The notes beneath the pieces were generated by a model. That model saw nothing but the letters and a program-made list of their open reading frames with translations. It was not told where the DNA came from and searched no databases. From NCBI GenBank assembly GCA_031271295.1, contig JAISVZ010000196.1, forward strand, positions 1 through 64,000: a stretch of DNA of 64,000 bases. The letters are read 5' to 3'. The translations under genes and the position numbers were made by a program. Positions 50,731 to 59,618 of this stretch are shown here, one piece after another. The first letter of the stretch is position 1, and every line of letters begins with the position of its first letter. This DNA comes from Clostridiales bacterium (lineage in GTDB: Bacteria; Bacillota; Clostridia; Lachnospirales; WQUN01).

Positions 50731-52105
50731 TTTGATACGTTTTAACAATATAGCGGCATCGCAAGAGGGTCGCTCGGTTTTAAATTACCTGAGTTTCGAC
50801 ATTAAAAAGAACCTTGTAAGCGTTTTGTTTTCGAAGGATTACCGCGAACGCAAATTAATTGCCGACATTTTGTGCGGCTTTGGCGAGCCGGATTTTGGCA
50901 GGGTTTCTTTATTCGGCAGCGGCGCAAAAAAGGGAAATACGGCTGAAAGGTTAAAACGCGCGGTTCATTATGTTAGAGCGCACAGCACTATGGTGGAGAG
51001 TTTAACCGTAATGGAAAATATTTTGCTTGCGGATAAAAGCATATACAAATACGGAATACTCCGGGAAAAAATTTTGTTTGAAAAAATGAAATATTTGCTG
51101 GACAAAACAGGGCTTGACGAAGAATTGTTTTTTAAAATGGGCAAAGACGCAACCAGGGTTGAAACGCACATTGCGCTTGCCTGCATAGCTTTGGTGCGAA
51201 AAAGTGAACTTATAGTATTTGAAAACGGTATGGATTCCTACAGCGAGCAGGATTGGCAATTGTTCGAAGGTTTTGTAAAAAAACTTACGGATTTAGGGTT
51301 TTCAATGCTTTTTATTACCCATAAGTACAGCCGACTGTTCGAATTATCGCAGAAAATAATTTTAGTGCGCGGGGGAATTAACGTTACCGCGTGCGGAACC
51401 GCGCCTCTTTCGAAGGATAATGTTTTAAAAATTATGACGGGAGCGGACTGCGGAATTTCGCAGCCAAACGAAACTCAGCCAAACGAGAGCAACTCTCCGC
51501 ACTTTCGCGGCAATTCCGGCGGGTATGATTTTAGCTTGAAAAAAGGTTCGGCACTGGGAATTTTAGACCGAAACTGGGACGCCGCGCCGAATTTGCTTTT
51601 AAGCCTGAAAGGAAGCGGGCGCAATAAAACAAACGTAACCGTGGACGGCAAGCAAATTAAAGTAAATGAAAAAGGCATAAACACAGATGTGGCGGTAATA
51701 GACGCGCAAAATATTACGCAGCGCGTTTTCCCAAACATGAACCTGTACGAAAATATAACCTGTATTGTTAACGCGGATATGGATTATCCGCTGGGCATAC
51801 TTAACGAGCGCAGCCGCTTTTATCTTTTCAGGCATATCCTTACGGTTTTGCGCATGGATGCCCACGCGGATTTAAATAAATTTTGCTTTAAGGAGAGCTT
51901 CAGTGTGCAAACCGCAAAATGGGCTTGCACATTGCCAAAATGCATGTTTTTCTTTAATCCCCAGCAGTATTACGACGATTTTACAATTAAGGAGTTTTAT
52001 TCTTTGGCAAATTGCCTTTTAAACGAAGGAATAGCTGTGGTTGTTGTTTCGCAAAGCAGCCAGGTTTTGGGGGAGATATGCAAAACTGTTTGCGTTTTTG
52101 AGTGA
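50723..52105 (+). CDS. RbsA-like double ABC protein without ATPase motifs
   Basis: A 460-residue protein aligned end to end with the two-domain sugar ATPases RbsA/MglA/XylG. In half 1 the Walker A position reads FSKDYRERK instead of G-GxGKST, the Q-loop Gln is lost (YVRAHSTMVESLTVMENI), the signature is missing (KDATRVETHIALA), and Walker B ends LIVFENGMDS instead of MDEPT; only the H-loop His (FITHK) remains. Half 2 also lacks Walker A (GILDRNWDAAP) and Walker B (MFFFNPQQYYDD). The reading frame is intact with normal codon use, so it is a maintained non-catalytic protein, not decay. It overlaps the kinase gene by 8 bases. A signalling link between permease and kinase is inferred. Confidence 0.82.
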   Translation: MSDLIRFNNIAASQEGRSVLNYLSFDIKKNLVSVLFSKDYRERKLIADILCGFGEPDFGRVSLFGSGAKKGNTAERLKRAVHYVRAHSTMVESLTVMENILLADKSIYKYGILREKILFEKMKYLLDKTGLDEELFFKMGKDATRVETHIALACIALVRKSELIVFENGMDSYSEQDWQLFEGFVKKLTDLGFSMLFITHKYSRLFELSQKIILVRGGINVTACGTAPLSKDNVLKIMTGADCGISQPNETQPNESNSPHFRGNSGGYDFSLKKGSALGILDRNWDAAPNLLLSLKGSGRNKTNVTVDGKQIKVNEKGINTDVAVIDAQNITQRVFPNMNLYENITCIVNADMDYPLGILNERSRFYLFRHILTVLRMDAHADLNKFCFKESFSVQTAKWACTLPKCMFFFNPQQYYDDFTIKEFYSLANCLLNEGIAVVVVSQSSQVLGEICKTVCVFE

Positions 52106-52112
52106 ATGGCGC

Positions 52113-52150
52113 AAAAGGGGGGAACCGGTAAAAACCGGTTCCCCCCTTTT
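52113..52150. terminator. Strong bidirectional terminator
   Basis: AAAAGGGGGGAACCGG (52113-52128) and its exact complement (52135-52150) form a perfect 16-base stem with a 6-base loop between convergent genes. Confidence 0.95.
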
Positions 52151-52196
52151 GGAAAGTGGAGCTATAAAAGGGAAGAAAAATCTTTATGAGCTTTGC

Positions 52197-52763
52197 TTAT
52201 TTAACCGAAACAGTTCCGGTAACAGTTCCCTCCGAAAGCTTAGCCGAATCCATTTGGCCTTGCGTGGCAAATGTTAAATTGCCGTCAAGCGTGCATCTTA
52301 ACAGCTCGAACCCTTCGGCGTTTACATAAATATCGCCCTTAACGGTTCCTTCCTGAATGCGGAAGTTCGGCGAGGTAACGTTAATTTGAGGTACTGTTAA
52401 AGTGTGACTTGCCGTTACCGTATAATTTTCATCCTGCGCGTAGAGCGAAAGCTTCCGGTAAAGAGCCGCGGAAGGGTCTGCCTTGTCGTGGAATTCGCCG
52501 TCCACATTAATTGCTTCGTTAACAGTAACGTCGCTCAAAACTGAAAATATCCAGTAGCCGTTGGCGGAAAGCCCTTGAATTAAAGCTGCGGGGTCGCTGG
52601 ATTCCTTCGGGGAAGCGGATGTAACCGCATCCGCCGCAGGAGCCGAAGCTTCAGCCTGAGCGGGGGGCGCAGCTTGGGGCGCGTTTTGCGAGGAGTTTAT
52701 ACAGCCGGTGAACAGCCCGGCCGTAAGCGCAACAAACAGAAACATAATTACTGCTTTTTTCAT
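52197..52763 (-). CDS. Lipoprotein with beta-repeat domain, 188 residues
   Basis: Signal peptide with lipobox FTGC (Cys ~21), ~35 residues of Ala/Pro/Ser linker, a short globular part (LSANGYWIFSVLSDVTVNE), and a C-terminal region of short beta units (NFRIQEGTVKGDIYVNAEGF, LDGNLTFATQG, KLSEGTVTGTVSV) like a small beta-helix. Such a shape resembles bactofilin-type or adhesive surface layers, but no family was recognised. It has its own transcript upstream of the redox operon. Confidence 0.7.
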   Translation of the reverse strand: MKKAVIMFLFVALTAGLFTGCINSSQNAPQAAPPAQAEASAPAADAVTSASPKESSDPAALIQGLSANGYWIFSVLSDVTVNEAINVDGEFHDKADPSAALYRKLSLYAQDENYTVTASHTLTVPQINVTSPNFRIQEGTVKGDIYVNAEGFELLRCTLDGNLTFATQGQMDSAKLSEGTVTGTVSVK

Positions 52764-52810
52764 AACTTAAACAACCTTTCTAAAATGATTTTATAGAGTT
52801 CACTCCGCGT

Positions 52811-53815
52811 TTAAAATGCGCCGGCGGAGTTTAAACTTTTATTTAACAGCATACTTAGCGGGCGGGTTTTACTTTCGGGAAAACCTGTTAGCTGGCGTTC
52901 GGCTTTTTCGGCGTAACGGCGGGCTAAAACGTGAGCTTTTTCCGTACCCCCGGCGAAAACTACCGCTTTTGTTAGTTTTTCGGCGTAGGAAGTGTCTAAA
53001 AACGCTTGCTTTGCCAAATCCGCAAGTTCCGGGGAGGATTTTATCGCGTATATAAGAGGCAGTGTTACCACGCCTTCCGCTATATCCTTACCCACCGTTT
53101 TTTGCGCTTCGTTTTCGCGCATCTCAAAATCCTTGCAATCGTCTACAATTTGAAAAACCATTCCCAAATAACGCCCAAAACGCGCTAAACGTTTTGCTTC
53201 CTTCAGGCTTAAACGGCAGCAAAGAGCGCCGGAAAGCGCGGATACGTAAAACAGCGCGGCGGTTTTGCCGGAAACTATGCGCAGATATTCAAAAACATCA
53301 AGTACGGTATTACGGTTGTTTTTTAGCTGACGCAGTTCGCCCAAGCAAGTTCGGCCTATAGACGAAACAAAAACCGGAAAAAGGCTTTTATATTCTTCAT
53401 AATCTTCCTGTTTGCCGTAACTTGCCTGCAGCGGCGCAATAAGAGACGCGGCAAGGCACAGCAAATAATCTCCGCATATAACGGCGTGTTTTTTTCCAAA
53501 ACGGTTTTGCACGGTTGCCATTCCCCGCCTTACCGAAGCGTCGTCTATAACGTCGTCGTGTACAAGCGTAGCCATATGGAAAAGTTCTATCGCGGCGGCT
53601 AAAGGCACGGCATCTTTTGGAACAAGGTTATCCTCGCCCGCTGCGGCGTACAAAAGCAGAAGCGAGCGTACTCCCTTGCCAAGCGTCCCGGCAAGGTGGT
53701 TTGTCATTTCGTTTACCGGTTTCGGAGCGCCAATAAGAGCCTTAGTAACCGCCAAGTTTATTTCCCGCCTTGCTTCTTGTATTTCAAGGCGCACCTCATC
53801 TTCCGTGTCAGTCAT
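52811..53815 (-). CDS. Polyprenyl diphosphate synthase
   Basis: Trans-isoprenyl synthase of the HepT/IspB group (334 residues), making a long prenyl chain for a quinone or for the wall carrier. First Asp motif LVHDDVIDDASVRRG, second motif IVDDCKDFEM, with GKGVRSLLLLYAA at the start. The second motif reads DDCKD where DDxxD with aliphatic residues is usual. It overlaps the end of the NDH-2/DoxX gene by 8 bases, pointing to a role in making the quinone that enzyme reduces. Confidence 0.88.
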   Translation of the reverse strand: MTDTEDEVRLEIQEARREINLAVTKALIGAPKPVNEMTNHLAGTLGKGVRSLLLLYAAAGEDNLVPKDAVPLAAAIELFHMATLVHDDVIDDASVRRGMATVQNRFGKKHAVICGDYLLCLAASLIAPLQASYGKQEDYEEYKSLFPVFVSSIGRTCLGELRQLKNNRNTVLDVFEYLRIVSGKTAALFYVSALSGALCCRLSLKEAKRLARFGRYLGMVFQIVDDCKDFEMRENEAQKTVGKDIAEGVVTLPLIYAIKSSPELADLAKQAFLDTSYAEKLTKAVVFAGGTEKAHVLARRYAEKAERQLTGFPESKTRPLSMLLNKSLNSAGAF

Positions 53816-55772
53816 TATACAAATACACCTTCCTTACAAAACGTAAGCTCCTCCACTTTTTCTTAAGATACGGCATAACATAATAATCCAAGGCAAGAGC
53901 ACGCCCGCCGCCGAAGAGCATGGCAATGCCCGCAAACATCATCCACCAGGTAGACATGTACAAGCCGGTGCTTGTTAGGAACATCCCTTGCAGCAACAAA
54001 GACACGGCGGCGGCGGGTGTTGTGAACAGGCCGCCGATTAACGCGAGACCGATAAGAACCTCGGCAAGAACTATCGTTATTTGAAAGAACATCTGTATTT
54101 CGTTGGATGGCAGTACAACATTGTTCATAAAAATATCAACAAGGCCAACTTGCATTTTAAAAGCGTATTCGCCCGATTCCACAAAAATAAAGCGGATTAA
54201 ATTAAAAATATTAATGTCAAATATAAGGTTCCCCGCGCTAACGGCGGCTTCGCCCGTGGCGGAGGCTACCGCTTCGGTTGTTGCGGACGCCGCCGCGTCA
54301 ACAGCGGCGGAGGCGCCGGAATTTATAATATTTTCGTAAAACTGATTCGCTCCGTTAAAAAAACCGGTTAAGCTTGGCGTTTTAAACCAGCCCTCAAGAA
54401 TTTTCATAATTCCCTCGTATAACCAGTAGCAACCCAAATAAATACGCAAAGGCACAAGCATAAAGCTTGGCGAACGGTTGGAAAAATGCCCGCCCAAAAA
54501 ACTCCGGTTGTTGCGTATAGTGAAAAATTCGTGCCGCAGGTATGAGAAAACCTTGTTCCAGCCAAGAACCTGTATAAAATAAATTACATTTATAAAATGC
54601 TTCGCGAACATTGCCAAAAACGAGGGCAGGCCGAAAAATTTCCCCGGAAGCCCAACGTGCGCAACGCCGTAACGCCCGCCCACACATACCATTGTTCCGT
54701 GGAATTTGGGCGCGTATTTTTCCGTCTCGCCCGCGCCTTTTATATCGCACAAAAGGTTATGCGCAATGGTATCGGCGCTGTTTTCCGCGTTTTCCACCAT
54801 TTGCGGAACGGCGGTTTCTTCGCCTTCCGGCTTAAAGAAAATGTTGTCGCCGCCAACGTAAACATTTTTATAATTTTTCGATCGTAAAAATTCGTCGGTT
54901 TGTATTCTGCCGCGCGGCGCTTCGCCAATTTTCGGGGAAGCTTCCTTAGTAATTTCCGCGCTTTCAACGCCCGCCGTCCAAATTACCGTATGAGTTGGTA
55001 TTTTGCTTACCTTGCCGTCCTTTTTATATTCCATAAAATCTTTGCCTATTGATGTTGTTCCCGCGCCGAGCATAACCTCTACGCCCATTTTTTCAAGACG
55101 CCGCCGTACCTTTTCGGAAAGCTTATCCGGCAGAGCAGCGCAAACTTTTTCAAGCATGTCCGTGTTTATAACCTTTACATATTCCGGCGCAATTTCAAAC
55201 CTTTCGCACAAAAACGGCACAAGTTCCGCAAGTTCGCCCGCCATTTCAACGCCGGTAAACCCGCTTCCAACCACCGCAAAGGTAAGCAGAGCGCGTTTTT
55301 TAGCGGTATCGGTTTCTGCGCAAGCCTTACGGAACATGTTTGTAATATGGTCGCGCAAAATTACCGCGTCGTCGTAAGACCATAACGTGAATGAATTCTC
55401 CCTCGCGCCGGTAGTTCCGAAGTAAATAGGCTGACAGCCGGCTGCAAGCACCAAATAGTCGTAATCAAAAACGGAGTTTTCGCATACAATACGCCTTTTG
55501 TCGTAATCCGCGGATTTTATTGTATCGGTAACCACGTTAACATCGCGCCCGGCAAATACCTTGGCGAGGGAGATTTTTATGCTATCCTCTTCAACGCGCT
55601 GAGCCGCAACCTCGTGCAGTTCGGTTAGCATTGTGTGGAAAGGATTTTTATCTATTATTGTTATTTCAACCTGCGCTGAAAGCTTTTGCTTTTTTACGCG
55701 TTTTGCAAGTTTTTTTGCGGTAAGAACGCCGGCATACCCCGCTCCGGCAATAACAATTCTCTTTTTTTCCAT
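53808..55772 (-). CDS. ndh: NDH-2 NADH dehydrogenase fused to a DoxX-like membrane domain
   Basis: A 654-residue protein. The first ~415 residues are a type II NADH:quinone reductase with FAD motif IVIAGAGYAGVLTAKKLAK, NAD motif VVGSGFTGVEMAGEL and late FAD motif VYVGGDN. The last ~220 residues form a DoxX-like domain of four membrane segments (MQMFFQITIVLAEVLIGLAL, SLLLQGMFL, MMFAGIAMLFGGGRALALDY) interrupted by an Ala-rich insert (ASAAVDAAASATTEAVASAT). GGAGGAG stands before ATG. Coupled with a polyprenyl synthase, this suggests membrane quinone reduction, for NADH recycling or oxygen defence, in an organism that otherwise looks anaerobic. Confidence 0.88.
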   Translation of the reverse strand: MEKKRIVIAGAGYAGVLTAKKLAKRVKKQKLSAQVEITIIDKNPFHTMLTELHEVAAQRVEEDSIKISLAKVFAGRDVNVVTDTIKSADYDKRRIVCENSVFDYDYLVLAAGCQPIYFGTTGARENSFTLWSYDDAVILRDHITNMFRKACAETDTAKKRALLTFAVVGSGFTGVEMAGELAELVPFLCERFEIAPEYVKVINTDMLEKVCAALPDKLSEKVRRRLEKMGVEVMLGAGTTSIGKDFMEYKKDGKVSKIPTHTVIWTAGVESAEITKEASPKIGEAPRGRIQTDEFLRSKNYKNVYVGGDNIFFKPEGEETAVPQMVENAENSADTIAHNLLCDIKGAGETEKYAPKFHGTMVCVGGRYGVAHVGLPGKFFGLPSFLAMFAKHFINVIYFIQVLGWNKVFSYLRHEFFTIRNNRSFLGGHFSNRSPSFMLVPLRIYLGCYWLYEGIMKILEGWFKTPSLTGFFNGANQFYENIINSGASAAVDAAASATTEAVASATGEAAVSAGNLIFDINIFNLIRFIFVESGEYAFKMQVGLVDIFMNNVVLPSNEIQMFFQITIVLAEVLIGLALIGGLFTTPAAAVSLLLQGMFLTSTGLYMSTWWMMFAGIAMLFGGGRALALDYYVMPYLKKKWRSLRFVRKVYLYND

Positions 55773-56025
55773 TTTTAAGGCTCCTCCGTTTATGATGACA
55801 TTTCAAGGCGGCAATGGTATTATTATTTCCACAAACATAGTAAAATTGTATAAATTTTAAAAATATTATTTTGCCAGTTATGCCCAGACGAAAAAGCCTT
55901 TTTATTGGTTTTTTCGAAATCTTTAACGGTGTTAAAACGTTTAATATAGTTAAATTATAGTTAATTGTTTTTACTTGTCAATAGTTGTTTATTATTTTTT
56001 TTAACAGTAGCAAAAACCGAAAAAT
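55773..56025. other. AT-rich intergenic region before parA
   Basis: No gene is seen. TATAGTTAA occurs at 55945-55953 and 55956-55964, an 11-base period close to one helical turn. T-rich hairpin-like bases lie near 55890-55915. No clear promoter was found for the divergent ndh gene. Confidence 0.4.
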
Positions 56026-56054
56026 TTGCGCGTCAATTCCCGCCATGCTATAAT
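56026..56054 (+). promoter_or_regulatory. Extended -10 promoter of parA
   Basis: TTGCGC (56026-56031), 17 bases, TATAAT (56049-56054) preceded by TGC, the extended -10 form. Confidence 0.75.
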
Positions 56055-56099
56055 GTGAAACTGATTCGTAGTTTATTTTCGCAAACCGGAGGAAATTAT

Positions 56100-56876
56100 A
56101 TGGGCAGAATAATAGCTATTGCCAACCAAAAAGGCGGCGTTGGCAAAACCACCACCAATATTAATTTAGCCGCGTGCCTTGCCGAGCAGGGCAAAAAAGT
56201 TTTAACCATAGACGCAGACCCTCAGGGCAACACAACAAGCGGCCTTGGTATAGACAAAAACAGCTTGGAAAAAACCATATACAACGTAATTTTGGGCGAG
56301 TGCCAAATTGAGGAGGTTATCTACGATACTCCGGTAAAAGGGCTTTCGCTTGTTCCGGCAAATATTAACCTTGCGGGCGCGGAAATTGAAATTATATCGC
56401 AGAACAACAGGGAGTATATTCTTAAAAAAATTCTGGATAACCGCAAAAACCTTTTCGATTTTATTCTTATAGATTGCCCGCCTTCGCTTAACATTTTAAC
56501 GGTTAACGCGCTTACCGCCGCAAATTCCATATTAGTTCCCATTCAGTGCGAATATTTTGCGCTGGAAGGGTTAAGCCAGCTTATGCATACCGTAAAGTTA
56601 GTGCAAAACAGGTTAAACCCGCAGCTTAAAATAGAAGGAATAGTTTTCACTATGTACGATGCGCGTACAAACCTTTCAATGCAGGTGGTGGACGAGGTTA
56701 AAAACAATGTGGATAAAAAGGTTTACCGCTGTATTATTCCGCGCAACGTCAGGCTTTCGGAAGCGCCGAGCCACGGCTTGCCGATTACCATGTACGATGA
56801 AAAATCCAAGGGCGCGGAAGGGTACATAAACCTTGCGGAAGCGGTTATAGAAAATTATTCGTCGGAAATTTTTTAA
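56100..56876 (+). CDS. soj: Chromosome partition ATPase ParA/Soj
   Basis: 258 residues from ATG at 56100, preceded by CGGAGG. Deviant Walker A KGGVGKTT (residues ~11-18), TIDADPQGNTTSGLG, DFILIDCPPSLNILTVNAL and IVFTMYDARTNLS place it with chromosomal Soj. It works with ParB to separate replication origins and tune DnaA. The gene pair is usually close to oriC, but no DnaA-box cluster was recognised in this window. Confidence 0.95.
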   Translation: MGRIIAIANQKGGVGKTTTNINLAACLAEQGKKVLTIDADPQGNTTSGLGIDKNSLEKTIYNVILGECQIEEVIYDTPVKGLSLVPANINLAGAEIEIISQNNREYILKKILDNRKNLFDFILIDCPPSLNILTVNALTAANSILVPIQCEYFALEGLSQLMHTVKLVQNRLNPQLKIEGIVFTMYDARTNLSMQVVDEVKNNVDKKVYRCIIPRNVRLSEAPSHGLPITMYDEKSKGAEGYINLAEAVIENYSSEIF

Positions 56877-56896
56877 TTGCCGCGGTTTGCGCGCAA

Positions 56897-56958
56897 TTAT
56901 ACGCACGCGCATAAAGATTCACCAAGAAAACTACTTGGTTAATCTTCGCGCACCTTAG
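56897..56958. repeat. Dispersed 62-base structured element, copy 2
   Basis: Gapless match (about 51 of 62) to 29172-29233. It folds as ACCAAG/CTTGGT inside a GCGC/GCGC outer stem and ends in CGCACCTTAG. It lies between soj and spo0J, 8 bases before the Shine-Dalgarno site of spo0J. Confidence 0.65.
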
Positions 56959-56979
56959 CATAAACAGGAGGGATAGCGA

Positions 56980-57864
56980 ATGACACCGAAAAAAGGTTTG
57001 GGGAAAGGTTTAAGCGCACTTATTTCGGAAACAAACGTTGCAAAAATAGAATCGGACGCCAAAGCCGGCGTTATGGAGATAGATATAAACAAGGTGGAAC
57101 CTAACCGAAGCCAGCCGCGCAAGCACTTCGACGATGAATCCCTGCGCGAACTTGCGGATTCCATTGCCGAGTACGGAATTTTGCAGCCGCTTTTGGTTAA
57201 TAAAGAAAACGAAGGTTATTATTCAATTGTTGCCGGTGAACGGCGCTGGAGGGCGGCGCGTATTGCCAAGCTTACGGCGGTTCCGGTTATTATTAAGGAT
57301 TATTCGCAGTCCGAAACGCTTCAGGTTGCGCTAATTGAAAACCTTCAAAGGGAGGATATTAACCCAATTGAAGAGGCGCTTAGCTACAAAAGGCTTATTG
57401 ATGAATTTTTCTTTACTCAGGAAATTATCGCGGCGAAAATTGGAAAGAGCAGAAGTTCCGTTTCGCAGTGTCTAAGCCTGCTGCAATTGGATGAGCGCGT
57501 GCAGGGAATGATAGCGGACGATATGTTAAATATTTCGGCGGCAAAAACCTTGCTTAAACTTGAGGACGGCGACGCTCAAATTAAGGCGGCTATGTTTATA
57601 TCTCAGGAAAACCTTCCGGCGGCAAAGGCGGAGAAGTATATAAACGCTCTTTTAAAAGAAGGCGAGGATGAAGACGGTGCGCAAAAGGAAATTAAAAAAC
57701 CGGCTTCAAACTACCCTCATTTAGAGCGGGATTTAAACCGGATTTTCGGAACAAAGGTAAAAATTAAGGACGGCAAAAATAGAGGCAAAATTGAAATTGA
57801 ATACTATTCGCCGGATGATTTGGATAGGCTAATGGGTATAATAAAAGGGCAAAGCTCATTATAG
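56980..57864 (+). CDS. spo0J: Chromosome partition protein ParB/Spo0J
   Basis: A 294-residue CTP-dependent DNA clamp that loads at parS. N-terminal GLGKGLSALI (ParA-contact peptide), CTP motifs QPRKHFD, LQPLLV and GERRWRAARIA, helix-turn-helix TQEIIAAKIGKSRSSVSQCL, and a C-terminal dimer domain. AGGAGGG lies before ATG. The 104-base gap to soj holds the dispersed element. Confidence 0.95.
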   Translation: MTPKKGLGKGLSALISETNVAKIESDAKAGVMEIDINKVEPNRSQPRKHFDDESLRELADSIAEYGILQPLLVNKENEGYYSIVAGERRWRAARIAKLTAVPVIIKDYSQSETLQVALIENLQREDINPIEEALSYKRLIDEFFFTQEIIAAKIGKSRSSVSQCLSLLQLDERVQGMIADDMLNISAAKTLLKLEDGDAQIKAAMFISQENLPAAKAEKYINALLKEGEDEDGAQKEIKKPASNYPHLERDLNRIFGTKVKIKDGKNRGKIEIEYYSPDDLDRLMGIIKGQSSL

Positions 57865-57933
57865 GGCGTTAAAGGTAAACAGTTAGTCAAGTTATTATTT
57901 AGCAATTGCTAAAAGTTTGGAAACGGAGAATTG

Positions 57934-58794
57934 ATGGAAATAATTAAATTTGAAAACGTAAGCTACGAATATATACGCACCGACGAACAGCAAAGAATAA
58001 CCCAGCGTTTTGAGGCTATAAAACAGCTTAACCTTTCAATAGAAAAGGGGGAGTTTGTGGCGGTTTTGGGGCATAACGGCTCCGGAAAATCCACTCTCGC
58101 AAAGCTTATTAACGCGCTTATTCAGCCTAAAAGCGGCACTGTTACGGTTAACGGGTTCGATACTTCCGTTGAGGAAAACATATACAAGGTGCGAAAATCC
58201 GCGGGCATGGTTTTTCAAAACCCCGACAACCAGATAATTGCATCGGTAGTGGGAGAGGATGTAGCCTTTGGGCCGGAAAACTTGGGCATTAAATCCGCCG
58301 AAATTTTGCGGCGCGTTAGGGAAGCGCTGGAAAGCGTGGGAATGCTAAAGTATTTTGATTATTCGCCGCACAACCTTTCGGGCGGGCAAAAGCAGAGAAT
58401 AGCAATAGCCGGAGTTTTGGCTATGGAGCCGGATATTATTGTGCTGGACGAACCAACCGCAATGCTCGACCCGTTAGGGCGCAGGGACGTTTTAAAAACG
58501 GTAATGAAGCTTAACGCCGAAAAAAATATTACTTCCGTATTAATAACGCATTTTATGGATGAAGCCGCCTTGGCGCAGCGCATAATTGTTATGGAAGGCG
58601 GCAAAATCGCGATGGACGGCAAACCTGCGGAGGTTTTTTCGCAAGTGGAAAAAATGAGGGAGCTTCGCCTTGACGTTCCGCAAATAACGGAGTTAAACTA
58701 CATGCTAAAAAAATCGGGGGTTAACATGCCGCTTGGCATTTTAACCGTGAAGGAAATGACGGATGAATTATGTCGATTGAAGTTAAGGGCTTAA
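57934..58794 (+). CDS. ecfA1: ECF transporter ATPase EcfA1
   Basis: One of two ATPases of the group II energy-coupling-factor vitamin transporter. Walker A GHNGSGKST, Q-loop GMVFQNPDNQI, signature LSGGQKQRIAIAG, Walker B IIVLDEPTAMLD, H-loop LITHFM. ATG at 57934 is chosen over an adjoining TTG. It overlaps ecfA2 by 25 bases. Confidence 0.94.
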   Translation: MEIIKFENVSYEYIRTDEQQRITQRFEAIKQLNLSIEKGEFVAVLGHNGSGKSTLAKLINALIQPKSGTVTVNGFDTSVEENIYKVRKSAGMVFQNPDNQIIASVVGEDVAFGPENLGIKSAEILRRVREALESVGMLKYFDYSPHNLSGGQKQRIAIAGVLAMEPDIIVLDEPTAMLDPLGRRDVLKTVMKLNAEKNITSVLITHFMDEAALAQRIIVMEGGKIAMDGKPAEVFSQVEKMRELRLDVPQITELNYMLKKSGVNMPLGILTVKEMTDELCRLKLRA

Positions 58795-59618
58795 ATTTTT
58801 TTTACAACAAAGGGCAGGTATTTGAAAAAAAAGCCTTGGACGATATAAATATGTTTATCGCGGACGGCGAGTTTGTGGGGATAATAGGGCATACGGGTTC
58901 CGGAAAATCCACGCTGATACAGCATTTTAACGCTCTTTTAACACCGGATTCGGGCGCGGTTTATTTAAACGGAAACGATATTAACGCGGATAAAACCAAG
59001 CACGCGGAAATTAGGCGAAAAATAGGTTTGGTGTTCCAGTACCCGGAGCATCAGCTTTTTGAAATAAGCGTTTATAAGGATGTTGCGTTTGGTTTACAAT
59101 TTTTAAACCTGCCGCCGCAGGATGTGGACAGGCGTGTGCGCGGAGCGCTCAAAGTTGTTGGCCTTTCGGAGGATTATTTCGAAAAATCCCCGTTCGAATT
59201 ATCCGGCGGCGAAAAAAGGCGTGCGGCTATAGCCGGAGTTTTGGCAATGGAGCCGGAAATATTAATTTTAGACGAACCAACCGCAGGGCTCGACCCAAAA
59301 GGCAGAGACGAAATATTAGAACAGATTAAAATTTTGGGCGAAGAGCTTAAAATAACGGTAGTTTTAGTATCGCACAGTATGGAAGATGTTGCGCGGCTTG
59401 TGGATAAGGTATTTGTTATGGCGGATTCCAAAATTGTTTTGCACGGGAGCGTTGGGGAAGTGTTCGCCAATTCCGAGCTTTTGGAAAGCATAGGGCTTGC
59501 CGCGCCGCAGATAACATATTTAATGAAGGAACTGAGCCAAAGGGGATTTTCGGCCAAGGGCGGCGTTTATACGGTAAACGACGCGTTTCGCGCCATTAAG
59601 GACGTGCTTGATGAATGA
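58770..59618 (+). CDS. ecfA2: ECF transporter ATPase EcfA2
   Basis: Second ATPase of the ECF module (282 residues). Walker A GHTGSGKST, Q-loop GLVFQYPEHQLFE, signature LSGGEKRRAAIAG, Walker B ILILDEPTAGLDPKG, H-loop LVSHSMED. It overlaps both neighbours, a typical ecfA1-ecfA2-ecfT arrangement. Confidence 0.94.
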   Translation: MSIEVKGLNFFYNKGQVFEKKALDDINMFIADGEFVGIIGHTGSGKSTLIQHFNALLTPDSGAVYLNGNDINADKTKHAEIRRKIGLVFQYPEHQLFEISVYKDVAFGLQFLNLPPQDVDRRVRGALKVVGLSEDYFEKSPFELSGGEKRRAAIAGVLAMEPEILILDEPTAGLDPKGRDEILEQIKILGEELKITVVLVSHSMEDVARLVDKVFVMADSKIVLHGSVGEVFANSELLESIGLAAPQITYLMKELSQRGFSAKGGVYTVNDAFRAIKDVLDE

